Source of the DNA: Nocardia cyriacigeorgica
Lineage (GTDB): Bacteria > Actinomycetota > Actinomycetes > Mycobacteriales > Mycobacteriaceae
Assembly: GCF_029868385.1 (NCBI RefSeq)
Contig: NZ_JARWNX010000062.1
Coordinates: forward strand, 434,001 to 498,000
Direction of reading: 5' to 3'
DNA length: 64,000 nt
Both the position numbers and the translations under genes were made by a program. The notes beneath the pieces are model-generated. The model had not been told where the DNA came from and made no database searches. It saw only the letters and a program-made list of their open reading frames with translations. Positions 1-9,841 of this stretch are shown one piece after another (the first letter of the stretch is position 1; every line of letters begins with the position of its first letter).

Positions 1-22
1 CCCTACGGCGCATCTGCCCCGG

Positions 23-553
23 TCAGCGCTCCAGCAGGAAAAAGTACGGTTCGGCCAGTCCGCGCATATCCATGACCCCGAGCAGGGTGTCCTCGTCGAG
101 GCGACGGAAATGATCGATGATCGGCAGATGGTCGTAGACCATGGCGGCGCTGACGACGCCGCGGTAGTCGATATCGCGCAGCCGGGCGGTCGGCTTCGTG
201 GTGCGCAGTGCGGGCGAGAGAATTCGGAGGTTGTTGCGCACCGGACGCAACCAGGCGGTGGGGACGCGCCCGGCGAGCCCCAGCGGAACCCGACGCGGAT
301 CGACCGCGAAGATCGAACCCTTCTCATCGGAGAACAGCAGCGGATGCACCGCATCCGCACTGTCGAATTGTTTGCCATACCAACCGGATTCCACGAGCAC
401 ACCCGCCCAGGGATGCCCGGTGTCCACCTCGCTGCCGCGCCAGCGTCCGGTGGTCACCTCGGCCACGCGGACGGCGGGCAGATCGTCGAACACCGCCCAC
501 GCCCGCTCCGGCGTGCAGCGTCCGTTCAATACCGTGCGCTGATGTTCGGTCAT
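23..553 (-). CDS. GXWXG/DUF4334 domain protein
   Basis: Small soluble protein of 176 residues. The N-terminal third carries the GRWRG motif of the GXWXG domain and the C-terminal third (MVYDHLPIIDHFRR...VMDMRG) matches the DUF4334 domain; the two domains normally occur together in this family. No enzymatic role is established for the family, and none is claimed. The ATG at 553 is chosen because GGTGAGGAG lies at the right distance upstream; a GTG 15 bases upstream lies inside that ribosome-binding site. It is the last gene on its strand here and is divergent from the serpin gene. An inverted repeat overlaps its likely promoter. Confidence 0.85.
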   Translation of the reverse strand: MTEHQRTVLNGRCTPERAWAVFDDLPAVRVAEVTTGRWRGSEVDTGHPWAGVLVESGWYGKQFDSADAVHPLLFSDEKGSIFAVDPRRVPLGLAGRVPTAWLRPVRNNLRILSPALRTTKPTARLRDIDYRGVVSAAMVYDHLPIIDHFRRLDEDTLLGVMDMRGLAEPYFFLLER

Positions 554-892
554 CGCCCGACTCCTCACCGTGGAAATGTTGCGAGAGAAATTCTATCTGT
601 CTCTCATTCCGGCGAGAATTCCGGTCGCATCGGTGGCCGAGTTGACCTCGAGTGCGGTTGAGGATGCACGATCGACACCGAGAGCGCGGACCGACCTCCC
701 CGGCCGGGTGCCACGTTCTCGATCCGAGCCGTTCGCGGTTCCTGTTCGCGCTGCCGCCGGGTTTCCAGTACACCCACCCGGCGGGAGCGCGGACATGACG
801 GATTCGCTTTCATACGTTGGGCATTCGACTTCGGGCACACCGCCGCGAAGGATTCACCCGACGTCGCGCCGCACCGTCGCTAGGGTGGGCGC
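554..892. other. divergent intergenic region
   Basis: 339 bases between the DUF4334 gene and the serpin gene. Besides the inverted repeat at 583-605, the only other feature I see is TAGGGT about 10 bases before the serpin ATG, which could be a -10 element for a leaderless or nearly leaderless transcript. Short open frames here have no convincing start sites or recognisable products. Confidence 0.5.
583..605. promoter_or_regulatory. inverted repeat over the likely promoter of the DUF4334 gene
   Basis: The arms GAGAGA (583-588) and TCTCTC (600-605) are perfect inverted repeats with an 11-base spacer. On the minus strand the spacer contains TAGAAT, a good -10 hexamer about 37 bases upstream of the ATG at 553. 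A repressor bound here would occlude that promoter. No regulator gene adjoins it, so the partner is unknown. Confidence 0.35.
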
Positions 893-2356
893 ATGCGGAC
901 TGTGCTCGAACCTCAGGTCGATGCCGCCAATCAGCTCACCCGCCGGTGGTGCGAGGTGGCCGGTGCCGGGGATTTCGTCGTCTCCGGGGCCGGATTGTGG
1001 CCGCTGCTCGGGCTGCTGGCCGCGGCGGCCGACGGGCCAGCGCGTACCGAACTCGAGGCTGCGATCGGCATGCCCGCGGAGACAGCGCATTCCGCCGCTC
1101 TCGAGTTGATCGACACGATGCGATACGCCCGCGATCTGTCGGCGGCGCTCGGTGTGTGGGTGCAGCGGACGCTGCCGCTCAACAGCGATTGGCTCGCCGG
1201 GCTACCGCGCGGCACGGTGGATCTGATCACCGATCAGGCGGCGCTCGACGCATGGGCGGATCAGTACACCGACGGACTGATCAAGCGGTTCCCGCTACAG
1301 GTCACCGACGACACGATGCTCGTCCTCGCCACCGCGCTACTGGCCCGGACCAGCTGGCGCAACGCATTCCACGAGACGACCATGGTCCCCGAATCCGGTC
1401 CCTGGCAGGGCATGACCTTGCCCGCGCTGTCGCGGACCACCGGCGCGCAGCGGTGCGTCGCGCTGCTGGACGGGCGGCAACCGGTGACGCGCATCGTCGT
1501 CGAGGGCCGCGGCGACGTCGACGTGCATCTGCTCCAGGGCGCCGGTACCCCCGGTGAGATCCTGACCACCGGACTGGAAGCGCTCGCCGAGACCATCGAG
1601 GTGCGTACGCAACTCCCCTCCGGCACCGACGGTCCGGGGCTGACGGTGCGCGAGCAGATTTCGCTACGGAACCGGGATCAACTACGACTGACACTGCCGC
1701 CGTTCGACGTTCGATCGACACACGATCTGTGCGCGCCGAACTTGGCTGCGCTCTTCGGTTTGACCACCGCGCAGACCGACGGCGACCACTTTCCGGGAAT
1801 CTCACCGGCCCCCTTATCGGTCGCGCAGGGCGCACAGGACGTCCTGGCCCGTTTTCTGCGTGACGGTTTCGAGGCGGCCGCGGTCACCGCGATCAGCATG
1901 GATGTCAGCGGTATGCCCCCACCGCCGACCGAACACCGCATCAGGGTCTACACCGCCACCTTCGACCGCCCCTTCGGCTTCCTTGCGGTCCACCGCCCGA
2001 CCGGCCTCGCGATCGTGGCTGGCTGGATCGCCACCCGCCCACCGGAACCACCGGCGCGCACCGAACCCGAGCGGACCGCCGAGTTTCCCCCTGGCGAACT
2101 TCGCCGCCCCCGACCGGTCGCACCGGGACCGGGACCTTCACGCACACAGCCGCCTCGCCAACATTTCCCGGCACAGCCACCCCCCACCGCCACCACTCCC
2201 GCCATGGCTGCGCGAGCCGCCGCCCGCGCCCGATCCGCCAGCACGCGAGCCGTAGACGACTCGGTCCCGGCCCCGAAACCTCTTGTTCGGGACCGGGACC
2301 GGGTGGACGCATTCCATCGGCTGCGTGATCGTCAGCCGGTGATCTCCCATTCGTAG
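893..2356 (+). CDS. serpin-family protein with C-terminal proline-rich tail
   Basis: 487 residues. The first ~380 residues follow the serpin fold. An N-terminal helical segment is followed by a hinge with G-F-EAAAVTAISM near residues 323-336, matching the small-residue hinge of inhibitory serpins. A proline-rich reactive-loop exit and the FDRPFGFLAVHRPTG...G strand near the C-terminus follow. Such proteins usually trap serine or cysteine proteases by loop insertion. No signal peptide is apparent, so it is probably cytoplasmic. From about residue 382 there is a ~105-residue Pro/Arg-rich tail atypical of serpins, whose last 25 bases overlap the convergent YciI-like gene. The tail may be real disordered sequence or the product of a frameshift near the original stop. 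Target protease unknown. Confidence 0.8.
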   Translation: MRTVLEPQVDAANQLTRRWCEVAGAGDFVVSGAGLWPLLGLLAAAADGPARTELEAAIGMPAETAHSAALELIDTMRYARDLSAALGVWVQRTLPLNSDWLAGLPRGTVDLITDQAALDAWADQYTDGLIKRFPLQVTDDTMLVLATALLARTSWRNAFHETTMVPESGPWQGMTLPALSRTTGAQRCVALLDGRQPVTRIVVEGRGDVDVHLLQGAGTPGEILTTGLEALAETIEVRTQLPSGTDGPGLTVREQISLRNRDQLRLTLPPFDVRSTHDLCAPNLAALFGLTTAQTDGDHFPGISPAPLSVAQGAQDVLARFLRDGFEAAAVTAISMDVSGMPPPPTEHRIRVYTATFDRPFGFLAVHRPTGLAIVAGWIATRPPEPPARTEPERTAEFPPGELRRPRPVAPGPGPSRTQPPRQHFPAQPPPTATTPAMAARAAARARSASTRAVDDSVPAPKPLVRDRDRVDAFHRLRDRQPVISHS

Positions 2357-2589
2357 ACCGTGACCTCCGAGGCGCCGGTGGTGTGCACCGGGTCGGTGAA
2401 CACGATCTCGCGCGCCTGCTCGAGCGATTCGGCCAGCACGATGTAGGCCCCGCCGGTGCCGTCGGTGAAACGGCCGGTCTCTTGCAGCATGCCCTTCTCG
2501 CGCAGTTGCGCGAGGAAACGTTTGTGCGGTTCGACCACGGCGGGGTCGAACCGGGGCGTGCGCATGACCATGACCAGGTACTTGTGCAT
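2332..2589 (-). CDS. YciI-like (YCII-related) protein
   Basis: 85 residues beginning [15 protein letters not shown], with the typical small alpha/beta layout of YciI proteins: a first strand, the HKRFLAQLREKGMLQETG helix-strand unit with the family's conserved His, and the terminal strand VTVYEWEITG. The biochemical role of the family is poorly defined; ferredoxin-like-fold enzymes related to muconolactone isomerase are included. The ATG overlaps the nusB stop by one base (TGATG), indicating translational coupling in the pepQ-efp-nusB operon. Its end overlaps the serpin ORF on the other strand. Confidence 0.85.
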   Translation of the reverse strand: MHKYLVMVMRTPRFDPAVVEPHKRFLAQLREKGMLQETGRFTDGTGGAYIVLAESLEQAREIVFTDPVHTTGASEVTVYEWEITG

Positions 2590-3098
2590 CACTGTTCCAG
2601 GTCGGGGCGGGGCGCGCGGGTAGCCGCGGCGGCCGCGCGCACCTGCGGCGCCACCAGCACCACCTGGCCGAGCACGCCGTTGACGAATGACGGTGAGTCG
2701 TCGGTGGACAGTTCCTTGGCCAGTTCCACCGCCTCGTCGACCGCCACCACGGGGGGCACGTCGTTGGCGTGGAACAGCTCCCACACCGCGATCCGCAGAA
2801 TGGCGCGATCCACGGCAGGCAGTCGCGACAGCGTCCAGTCCTGCAAATACGACTCGATGGTGCCGTCGACGCGGTCGAGGTCGTCGGCGACGCCCTCGAC
2901 CAGGGTGCGGGTATAGGCGTGCACCGGGGCGACCGCCTGATCGCTGGCGGACAGTTCGATCCGCTCGTCGATCAGATCGGCGGGATCGATATCGCGGGCC
3001 TCCGCTTCGAACAGCAGATCCACCGCGCGGCGCCGCGCCTTATGGCGTGCGCCGAGTTTTTTGAATGCGGGTTTCTTCTCCGCGGGCTGGTCCGCCAT
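2589..3098 (-). CDS. nusB: transcription antitermination factor NusB
   Basis: 169 residues, slightly long for NusB because of a charged N-terminus and an Ala/Arg-rich C-terminus. The core ([20 protein letters not shown] ... [13 protein letters not shown] ... [27 protein letters not shown]) is diagnostic. NusB binds boxA RNA with NusE (ribosomal protein S10) to form the rRNA antitermination complex. It follows efp by 7 bases, the common actinobacterial order. The ATG at 3098 is chosen over longer frames because it directly follows the efp stop and begins the [10 protein letters not shown] segment. Confidence 0.95.
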   Translation of the reverse strand: MADQPAEKKPAFKKLGARHKARRRAVDLLFEAEARDIDPADLIDERIELSASDQAVAPVHAYTRTLVEGVADDLDRVDGTIESYLQDWTLSRLPAVDRAILRIAVWELFHANDVPPVVAVDEAVELAKELSTDDSPSFVNGVLGQVVLVAPQVRAAAAATRAPRPDLEQ

Positions 3099-3105
3099 CC
3101 GCGCG

Positions 3106-3669
3106 TCAGGAGTTGACGCGGCTGATGTAGCTGCCGTCGCGGGTGTCGATCTTGAGCTTGTCGCCGACATTGATGAACAGCGGGACCTGCACCTCGGCGC
3201 CGGTCTCGATGGTGGCGGGCTTGGTGCCCGCGCTGGAGCGATCGCCCTGCAAGCCGGGCTCGGTGTGGGTGACCGCGACCTCGATGGAGACCGGGAGTTC
3301 GATGAACAGCGCCTCACCCTCGTGCATGGCGATCTGGACGCCCATGTTCTCCAGCAGGAAGCCACCGGCCTTGCCGACGGTGTCCTCGCCCAGGTGGATC
3401 TGGTCGTAGGTCTCGCCGTCCATGAAGATGTAATCGGAGCCGTCGTGGTACAGGTAGGTCATATCGCGACGGTCGACGGTCGCGGTCTCCACTTTCACAC
3501 CAGCGTTGAAGGTCTTGTCGACGACCTTGCCGGAGACCACGTTCTTCAGCTTGGTCCGCACGAACGCGGGGCCCTTGCCCGGCTTGACGTGCTGGAACTC
3601 GACGATCTGCTGGAGCTGATTGTCGATCTTCAGCACGAGGCCGTTCTTGAAGTCGCTGGTGTCCGCCAC
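3106..3669 (-). CDS. efp: translation elongation factor P
   Basis: 187 residues, normal length. EF-P relieves ribosomes stalled on polyproline by entering between the P and E sites. All three beta-barrel domains are present and the sequence ends in the typical [19 protein letters not shown]. The loop reaching the peptidyl transferase centre is [10 protein letters not shown] with Lys32 at its tip. This PGKGP form is the actinobacterial subtype that, from published work I recall, acts without post-translational lysine or arginine modification. No epmA/earP-type modification gene is nearby, consistent with this. It lies 35 bases downstream of pepQ. Confidence 0.97.
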   Translation of the reverse strand: MADTSDFKNGLVLKIDNQLQQIVEFQHVKPGKGPAFVRTKLKNVVSGKVVDKTFNAGVKVETATVDRRDMTYLYHDGSDYIFMDGETYDQIHLGEDTVGKAGGFLLENMGVQIAMHEGEALFIELPVSIEVAVTHTEPGLQGDRSSAGTKPATIETGAEVQVPLFINVGDKLKIDTRDGSYISRVNS

Positions 3670-3704
3670 TGTCTTCGGATCTCCTCGGTTCTCGGCGACC
3701 GGCG

Positions 3705-4832
3705 TCAGTCGACGACGGTCAGGTCTTTGGTGGTGTGGGTGAGCAGTTCCGGGCCCCCTTCGCGCACCACGAGCGTGTCCTCGATCCGGACCCCGCCGCG
3801 GCCGGGAAAGTACACACCTGGTTCGACGGTCACCGCCACGCCAGACAGCAGTGTACCCGTGCCGGTTTTCGCGATTCCGGGCGCTTCATGGATACGCAGC
3901 CCGACGCCGTGCCCGAGCCCGTGCACGAACAGCGCGCCGTGGCCTGCGGCGTCGATCACCGCGCGGGCCGCGGCGTCCACGTCGGCGACCGGCACACCGG
4001 GCCGCAACGCTTCCCGACCGGCCCGCTGCGATTCCTGCACCAGTGCGTAGACCTCACGCTGCCAGTCGCTCGGCGACCCGAGCACCAGGGTGCGGGTCAT
4101 ATCGGAGTGATAGCCGCCGACCACGGCCCCGAAGTCGAGTTTGACGAAATCACCGGCGGCCAGCACCGCATCGGTCGGACGGTGATGCGGGACAGCGGAA
4201 TTCGCACCGGCGGCGACGATGGTCTCGAAGGCCACGGCCTCACCGCCGTGTTCGAACATTGCCCATTCCAGATCGCGGGCGACCTCGCGTTCGGTGCGCC
4301 CCGGACGCAGCGCACCCCGTTCGAGCAGGGTCGCCAGCGCCGCGTCGCCGACCGCGCAGGCCGCGCGCAATCGGTCCACCTCATAGGCGTCCTTGACCAT
4401 GCGCAACTGTTCCACCAGCCCGGGCGTGGCGACCAGTTCGAGGCCGGTGCCGAGTTCCTCGAAGCCCCGGTGCTCGTCGACGGTGACCACGTGGCTCTCG
4501 TAGCCGACCCGGCCGATCTGCCACTCCCCCGCGAGTTCGACGACCCGGCGGGTGCTGGCACGCACGATCTCGGCACGCAGGTCCGGCACCTGTTCGGCGA
4601 CCTGGGTGCGGTAGCGGCCGTCGGTGCCGATGACGGTGCGTTCCTCGGCATCGCGGGAGTCCCATGACGACACCAGCAGCGCGGCGTTCGAACCGGTGAA
4701 GCCGGTCAGGTACCTGATGTTGATCAGGTCGGTGACCAGTAATCCGTCGATCTCGTTCTCCACCAGCAGACTCCGCAGCGCACCCCGGCGCACCGCGTAG
4801 TCGGGCCGCAGCCCCGCAGCATCAGCAGACAT
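3705..4832 (-). CDS. pepQ: Xaa-Pro peptidase, M24 family (PepQ-like)
   Basis: 375 residues with the creatinase-like N-terminal domain ([36 protein letters not shown]) and a C-terminal pita-bread M24 domain. Five metal-ligand motifs are visible: [18 protein letters not shown] (two Asp), [13 protein letters not shown] (His), VEPGVYFPG (Glu) and RIEDT (Glu). It cleaves X-Pro peptide bonds in the cytoplasm using two divalent metals. It heads the pepQ-efp-nusB operon, the same order as in mycobacteria, and is divergent from the MMPL exporter. Aminopeptidase P versus dipeptidase specificity cannot be decided from sequence alone. Confidence 0.92.
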   Translation of the reverse strand: MSADAAGLRPDYAVRRGALRSLLVENEIDGLLVTDLINIRYLTGFTGSNAALLVSSWDSRDAEERTVIGTDGRYRTQVAEQVPDLRAEIVRASTRRVVELAGEWQIGRVGYESHVVTVDEHRGFEELGTGLELVATPGLVEQLRMVKDAYEVDRLRAACAVGDAALATLLERGALRPGRTEREVARDLEWAMFEHGGEAVAFETIVAAGANSAVPHHRPTDAVLAAGDFVKLDFGAVVGGYHSDMTRTLVLGSPSDWQREVYALVQESQRAGREALRPGVPVADVDAAARAVIDAAGHGALFVHGLGHGVGLRIHEAPGIAKTGTGTLLSGVAVTVEPGVYFPGRGGVRIEDTLVVREGGPELLTHTTKDLTVVD

Positions 4833-4884
4833 GGGTCAAAACTACCGCCGTCCTCCGGTGCGCCCGACACCCGAACACGTTTTA

Positions 4885-4896
4885 GGAGTACACTCC
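4885..4896. promoter_or_regulatory. candidate TetR operator upstream of the MMPL exporter
   Basis: GGAGTACACTCC is an inverted repeat (GGAGT-AC-ACTCC) in the short pepQ/MMPL intergenic region. A related half-site, TTCACTCTC, follows at 4907-4915. The site lies 38 bases before the exporter ATG, where a repressor would block transcription, and the exporter is followed by a TetR gene. A similar GGAGTAGGGGTACAC sequence occurs just before that TetR gene. Confidence 0.45.
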
Positions 4897-4933
4897 GATT
4901 TAACAGTTCACTCTCAAATAGGTGGTGTCTCCT

Positions 4934-7177
4934 ATGTCAGTGCTGCTCTATCGGTTGGGAGTCGCGAGCTTCCGCCGCCGCGGCATGGTCGTGGCGGTGT
5001 GGCTCGCGGTGCTCGTGGGGGCGGTGGTGGGCGCGGGCGTGCTGTCCGGGCCGACCTCGGATTCGTTCACGGTGCCCGGTACCGAATCGCAACGGGCGAT
5101 CGATGTGATGACGCAGCGGTTCCCCGGCGTCGCCGCGAACGGCGCGGTAGCGCGCGTCGTGCTGGTCGCTCCCGAAGGCGCCCGGCTCGGCGATGCGCCG
5201 GAGGTGATCGACCAGGTCCGGGACCGGCTCGGCGCGGGCCCACATGTCGCGCAGGTGAGCGAACTCGGTGCGGACGCGGTGGCCCCCGACGGGCGGACCG
5301 GCCTGCTCGAGGTGTCCTATCGGGTCGGCAGGGAAGAACTCGCCGAGGCCGATCGCGACGCTGTCGCCGAGGCGCTGACCACCGCACGCGAGGCCGGATG
5401 GACCGCGGAAGCGGGCGGGGACGCGGCGTCCGCCCCGGACGAGGGGGCCGGTGAGGGGATCGGTGTGCTGGTCGCCGCCATGGTCCTGCTGATCACCCTC
5501 GGATCACTGCTCGCGGCCGGACTACCGCTGGTGGTGGCGGCCGCGGCGCTCACGGTCGGACTGGCGGGGATCACCGCGGCGAGCGGATTCACCGATCTGA
5601 ATTCCGATACCTCGGCGCTGGCGTTGATGCTGGGCATCGCGGTCGCGATCGACTATTCGCTGTTCATCATCCTGCGCTACCGCCAGCTCGCGGCGGACGG
5701 ATACGACCTGCCGGAGGCGGCGGGCCAGGCGGTCGGCCGCGCCGGTTCGGCGGTGCTGTTCGCCGGGCTCACCGTGGTCATCGCGCTGGCCGGACTGTCG
5801 GTGGTCGGGATTCCCGCACTCACCCAGGTCGGTCTGGCGGCCGCGTTCACCGTCGCCATGGCGGTGGTCGCGGCATTGACGCTGCTGCCCGCGCTGATGG
5901 GCTCGGCAGGTGCACGGTTGGTGCGAGTCCGGGCGCGCCGCCGCGACGCGCGGCCCGTGCGGATGCCGATGGGTAGGCGGTGGGCAGGATTCATGGTCAC
6001 GCACCGGCTCGCGGTCCTGCTCGGCGCGACAGCGATTCTGCTGCTCGCCGCGGTGCCCGCGATGGACCTGCGACTCGGCTTTCCCGACGACGGCACCGCG
6101 CCCGCCGACACCACACAGCGCAAGGCCTACGACCTGATCGCCGACGGGTTCGGCCCCGGTGTCAACGGTCCGCTCACCGTGGTCGTCGACGCGGGCACCG
6201 ACGGTGACGCCGCCGCGGCGGCCACCAGGGTGCGCACCATCATCGACGGCATCGACGGTGTGGTGGCGGTTGCGCCACCACTGTTCGACGCCTCCGGCGG
6301 CACCGCCTTGTTCGCGGTCGTGCCCGAGCACGGCCCGGCCGATGCCGCCACCGAGGATCTTCTCGACGCCATCCGCACCGAGACCAGCGGCACTGCACTG
6401 CCGGATGACGCCAGAGTGATGGTCACCGGCCAGACGGCGATCGATATCGACTCCTCGGCGAAGCTGCTCGCCGCCCTGCTGCCCTACCTCGCGCTGGTCG
6501 GCGGACTGGCCTTCGTGCTGCTGATCCTGGTCTTCCGCTCCGTACTGGTGCCCCTGGTGGCGGCCGCGGGATTCCTGCTCAGCGTCGGAGCCACCTTCGG
6601 CATGGTGGTCGCGGTGTTCCAGTGGGGCTGGTTCACCGATCTGCTCGGCGTGCACTCCTCCGGGCTCATCGTCAATCTGCTGCCGGTGGTGCTGATCGGC
6701 ATGGTGTTCGGACTTGCGATGGACTACCAGGTGTTCCTGGTGACCCGGATGCGTGAGGAACACCTGCGCGGAGAGAGCACCGATGCCGCGATCATCGACG
6801 GATTCGCCGCGGGCGCCCGCGTCGTCACGGCAGCGGCGATCATCATGATCAGCGTTTTCGCCGGATTCCTGTTCTCGGCGACGCCCATGGTGCAGTCGTT
6901 CGGATTCTCGCTCGCGGTCGCCGTGCTCTTCGATGCGTTCATCGTCCGGATGACGCTCGTGCCGGCGACGATGTCGCTGCTGGGCACGCGCGGCTGGTGG
7001 CTGCCCGGATGGCTCGATCGCGTCCTGCCGGAGGTCGACGTGGAGGGCCGTCGGCTCGACGACCTCGCGACCGGCGAGCCCGCCGCATCGCACCGCGCAC
7101 CGGCGGCGTCGCTCGGCATACCGGCCGCAGCCGAGACCGCTGTAGCAGAATCGAAGCAGGCGCATCCGCGGAAATGA
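4934..7177 (+). CDS. MMPL-family (RND-type) transporter
   Basis: 747 residues with two repeated halves. Each half has one TM helix, a large periplasmic loop (about 35-170 and 375-510) and a cluster of five TM helices, as in actinobacterial MMPL exporters of lipids or drugs. Conserved TM motifs include AVAIDYSLFIILRYR in half one and GLAMDYQVFLVTRMREEH in half two; both carry the D-Y pair used for proton relay. The ATG at 4934 is preferred over a GTG at 4922 because the AGGTGG upstream is correctly spaced and MSVLLYRLG is the typical start. Cotranscribed with the TetR gene 22 bases downstream, so substrate export is probably induced by that regulator's ligand. Substrate unknown. Confidence 0.92.
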   Translation: MSVLLYRLGVASFRRRGMVVAVWLAVLVGAVVGAGVLSGPTSDSFTVPGTESQRAIDVMTQRFPGVAANGAVARVVLVAPEGARLGDAPEVIDQVRDRLGAGPHVAQVSELGADAVAPDGRTGLLEVSYRVGREELAEADRDAVAEALTTAREAGWTAEAGGDAASAPDEGAGEGIGVLVAAMVLLITLGSLLAAGLPLVVAAAALTVGLAGITAASGFTDLNSDTSALALMLGIAVAIDYSLFIILRYRQLAADGYDLPEAAGQAVGRAGSAVLFAGLTVVIALAGLSVVGIPALTQVGLAAAFTVAMAVVAALTLLPALMGSAGARLVRVRARRRDARPVRMPMGRRWAGFMVTHRLAVLLGATAILLLAAVPAMDLRLGFPDDGTAPADTTQRKAYDLIADGFGPGVNGPLTVVVDAGTDGDAAAAATRVRTIIDGIDGVVAVAPPLFDASGGTALFAVVPEHGPADAATEDLLDAIRTETSGTALPDDARVMVTGQTAIDIDSSAKLLAALLPYLALVGGLAFVLLILVFRSVLVPLVAAAGFLLSVGATFGMVVAVFQWGWFTDLLGVHSSGLIVNLLPVVLIGMVFGLAMDYQVFLVTRMREEHLRGESTDAAIIDGFAAGARVVTAAAIIMISVFAGFLFSATPMVQSFGFSLAVAVLFDAFIVRMTLVPATMSLLGTRGWWLPGWLDRVLPEVDVEGRRLDDLATGEPAASHRAPAASLGIPAAAETAVAESKQAHPRK

Positions 7178-7199
7178 GCACAGGGAGTAGGGGTACACG

Positions 7200-7856
7200 G
7201 TGAGTTCGTCGGTTCGAGATCAGCAATCCGCGGCTGCCGCAGAGCCTTCCGGGCCGACGACGGGCCGAGCGAAACCAGCCGTCGGGCTCCGTGAACTCAA
7301 GAAGGCCCGCACCGCCGCGGCCATCCAGCGTCACGCCATGACGCTGTTCGAGGCCAATGGATACGACGCCACCCCGGTGGAAGCCGTCGCCGCGGCGGCC
7401 GAGGTCGCGCCGAGCACCGTGTATCGCTATTTCCCCACCAAAGAAGATCTGGTGATCTCCGACGAGTTCGACAATGTCTTGTTCACCAAGATCGCCGAAC
7501 AGCCCGCCGAGTCGACCGTCATCGAATCGCTGCGCGCCGCCTTCCGCGCGGTCACCGCCGAGATGACGGAGGCAGATTTCGAACTCGGCAGGCGACGGAC
7601 CAGGCTGATGCTGGAAGAACCCGGCCTGCGCGGGGCAACGCTCACCAACCTCCTGACCCTGGAACGCGCGATCGCCGACCAGGTGGCACAACGCTCCGGG
7701 CGCAGCGCCGACGATCCGCAGATCACCTGGTTCACCGGCGCCATCGTCGGTATCGCGCTCGGGTTCATGCGCCGGTGGACCGAGAACCCCGACCTCGATG
7801 TCATTCCGATATTCGATGAGGCACTCGATCGACTGGGAGCGGGACTCACCTTCTGA
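7200..7856 (+). CDS. TetR/AcrR-family transcriptional regulator
   Basis: 218 residues. After a ~25-residue unstructured start, the HTH spans about residues 35-80 (HAMTLFEANGYDATPVEAVAAAAEVAPSTVYRYFPTKEDLV), the standard TetR signature. The remainder is the ligand-binding helical domain; the acyl-carrier/MftR-like C-terminal pattern (FTGAIVGIALGFMRRWTEN) is common in actinobacteria. GTG start with AGTAGGGG upstream. It forms a two-gene operon with the MMPL exporter and most likely represses it, acting at the palindrome at 4885-4896 (inferred). Confidence 0.9.
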   Translation: MSSSVRDQQSAAAAEPSGPTTGRAKPAVGLRELKKARTAAAIQRHAMTLFEANGYDATPVEAVAAAAEVAPSTVYRYFPTKEDLVISDEFDNVLFTKIAEQPAESTVIESLRAAFRAVTAEMTEADFELGRRRTRLMLEEPGLRGATLTNLLTLERAIADQVAQRSGRSADDPQITWFTGAIVGIALGFMRRWTENPDLDVIPIFDEALDRLGAGLTF

Positions 7857-8012
7857 ATCGGGCACACCTCGACGTCGTGCGGTGAGGTGGCCGACGGGGC
7901 AGGACAGCACGGTGGCCATATGTGAATCGGTCGGCGTTCACAGCCGGGACGGTTATCCACATCCGTGCGATCAGGGGCTGTCGACCGAAGGCAGAACCGG
8001 CACTGTCGACGT

Positions 8013-8531
8013 ATGGAGATATGTGCGCTGTTCGCGCTGGGTGCGTGGTGTATCGCGTTGAGTGTCAGCGATATCCGGTCTCGTCGGCTCCCCGATGCGC
8101 TCACCGGGCCCGGCGCTGTCGTCATCTTCCTTTATGCGGTGGCTACGGGCCGGACATCGGCTGCGGCCGCGGGTGCGGCGCTGCTCACCCTCGCCTATCT
8201 CGTGGTGCACCTGATCTCACCGGTGGCATTCGGCGCGGGTGACGTCAAACTCGCTGTCGGGCTCGGGGCAGCAGCGGGGATGAGCGGCGGGCAGGCATGG
8301 GTCTGGGCCGCGGTGGGGGCTCCCGCGTTGACCGCACTCGCGGGCATCGGCGCGCTCATTGCGGCGTCGACCGGCCCGTCGATATCGGCACCGGCCGCGG
8401 CGTCGCTGCGGAGCCGCAGACCGTGGCGGCACATCCGCGCACCGACCCCACCGGTCGGCGCGGCCCCGGTCACCGTGCCGCACGGTCCGTCGATGTGCCT
8501 GGCGACGCTGCTGGCAGTGGTGTTCGGGTGA
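8013..8531 (+). CDS. type IV prepilin peptidase (TadV/CpaA-like)
   Basis: 172 residues, an integral membrane aspartyl peptidase of the short type lacking the methyltransferase domain. The two catalytic aspartates are seen in SDIRSRRLPDALT and in the GAGDVKL motif. It would cleave type III signal peptides of prepilins at the cytoplasmic membrane. From memory, M. tuberculosis has a homologue next to aroE in this same chromosomal region. No tad/flp pilus genes are in the window. The C-terminal ~50 residues after the membrane part are Pro/Ala-rich. The ATG at 8013 begins a clean membrane helix; a longer frame upstream lacks a ribosome-binding site. Confidence 0.82.
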   Translation: MEICALFALGAWCIALSVSDIRSRRLPDALTGPGAVVIFLYAVATGRTSAAAAGAALLTLAYLVVHLISPVAFGAGDVKLAVGLGAAAGMSGGQAWVWAAVGAPALTALAGIGALIAASTGPSISAPAAASLRSRRPWRHIRAPTPPVGAAPVTVPHGPSMCLATLLAVVFG

Positions 8532-8627
8532 CCGCGCGGCAACCGTTGTGCTCGGGCGGGGAGCGTGCCGCTGATCACGATGGACCGGTTTCCCGGCCGG
8601 GAGCGTTCCCATGGAAAGATGGACGGC

Positions 8628-9841
8628 GTGCTGCGCTGGATAACTGCTGGAGAATCCCATGGTCCCGCTCTCGTCGCCATCGTCGAGGGGATGGTGGCCG
8701 GGGTCGAGGTGACATCGGACGAGATCTCCGCACAGTTGGCGCGCCGACGCCTCGGGTACGGGCGCGGCGCCCGGATGAAGTTCGAGGCCGACAAGGTCAC
8801 CCTCGTCGGCGGTGTGCGCCACGGGCGCACCATGGGTGGCCCGGTCGCCATCGAGGTGGCCAACTCCGAATGGCCCAAGTGGACCACCGTCATGTCCGCC
8901 GATCCGGTCGATCCGGACGAGCTGGCCGATCTGGCCCGCAATGCCCCGCTGACCCGGCCACGCCCCGGTCATGCCGATTACTCGGGCATGCTCAAGTACG
9001 GCTTCGACGACGCCCGCCCGGTCCTGGAGCGGGCCAGTGCCCGCGAGACCGCGGCACGGGTCGCGGCTGGCACGGTGGCGCGGGCGTTCCTGCGGCAGGC
9101 GTTCGGGGTGGAGGTCGTCTCGCATGTGATCTCGATCGGCGGCGCCGCCAACACCACCGGCCACACCCCCACCGCCACCGATCTGGCCGCGATCGACGCG
9201 AGCCCGGTGCGTGCCTTCGACGCCGACGCCGAAGCGGCCATGATCGCCGAGATCGAGGCGGCCAAGAAGGACGGCGACACCCTCGGCGGTGTGGTCGAGG
9301 TCGTGGTCGAGGGACTTCCGGTCGGCCTCGGCTCGTTCACCAGCGGCGAGAACCGTCTCGACTCCCGATTGGCCGCCGCGCTCATGGGCATTCAGGCAAT
9401 CAAGGGTGTCGAGGTGGGTGACGGTTTCGAGACCGCGCGCCGCCGCGGCAGCCAGGCGCACGACGAGATGCGCCCCGGCCCCGACGGCGTACTGCGCTCC
9501 ACCAACCGCGCCGGTGGCCTCGAAGGCGGTATGACCAATGGCGAGGCGCTGCGGGTGCGCGCCGCGATGAAGCCGATCTCGACGGTGCCCCGTGCACTGT
9601 CGACCGTCGATATGAGCAGCGGCGAGGAAGCCGTGGCGATCCATCAGCGCTCCGATGTGTGCGCAGTGCCCGCCGCGGGTGTGGTGGCCGAATCGATGGT
9701 GGCGCTGGTGGTCGCGCAGGCGGCGCTGGAGAAGTTCGGCGGCGATTCGATCGCCGAGATCACCGACAACATCACCAGCTACGTCAAGCGCATCAGCACC
9801 CGTCCGCATGTGGCGCCGACCGACGCGGACAGTCGGGCGCG

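Noticed and set aside
5522-7198. 558-codon minus-strand open frame
   Set aside because: It lies antisense to the MMPL exporter, is rich in His/Arg/Gln typical of shadow frames in GC-rich DNA, and has no ribosome-binding site or recognisable domain.
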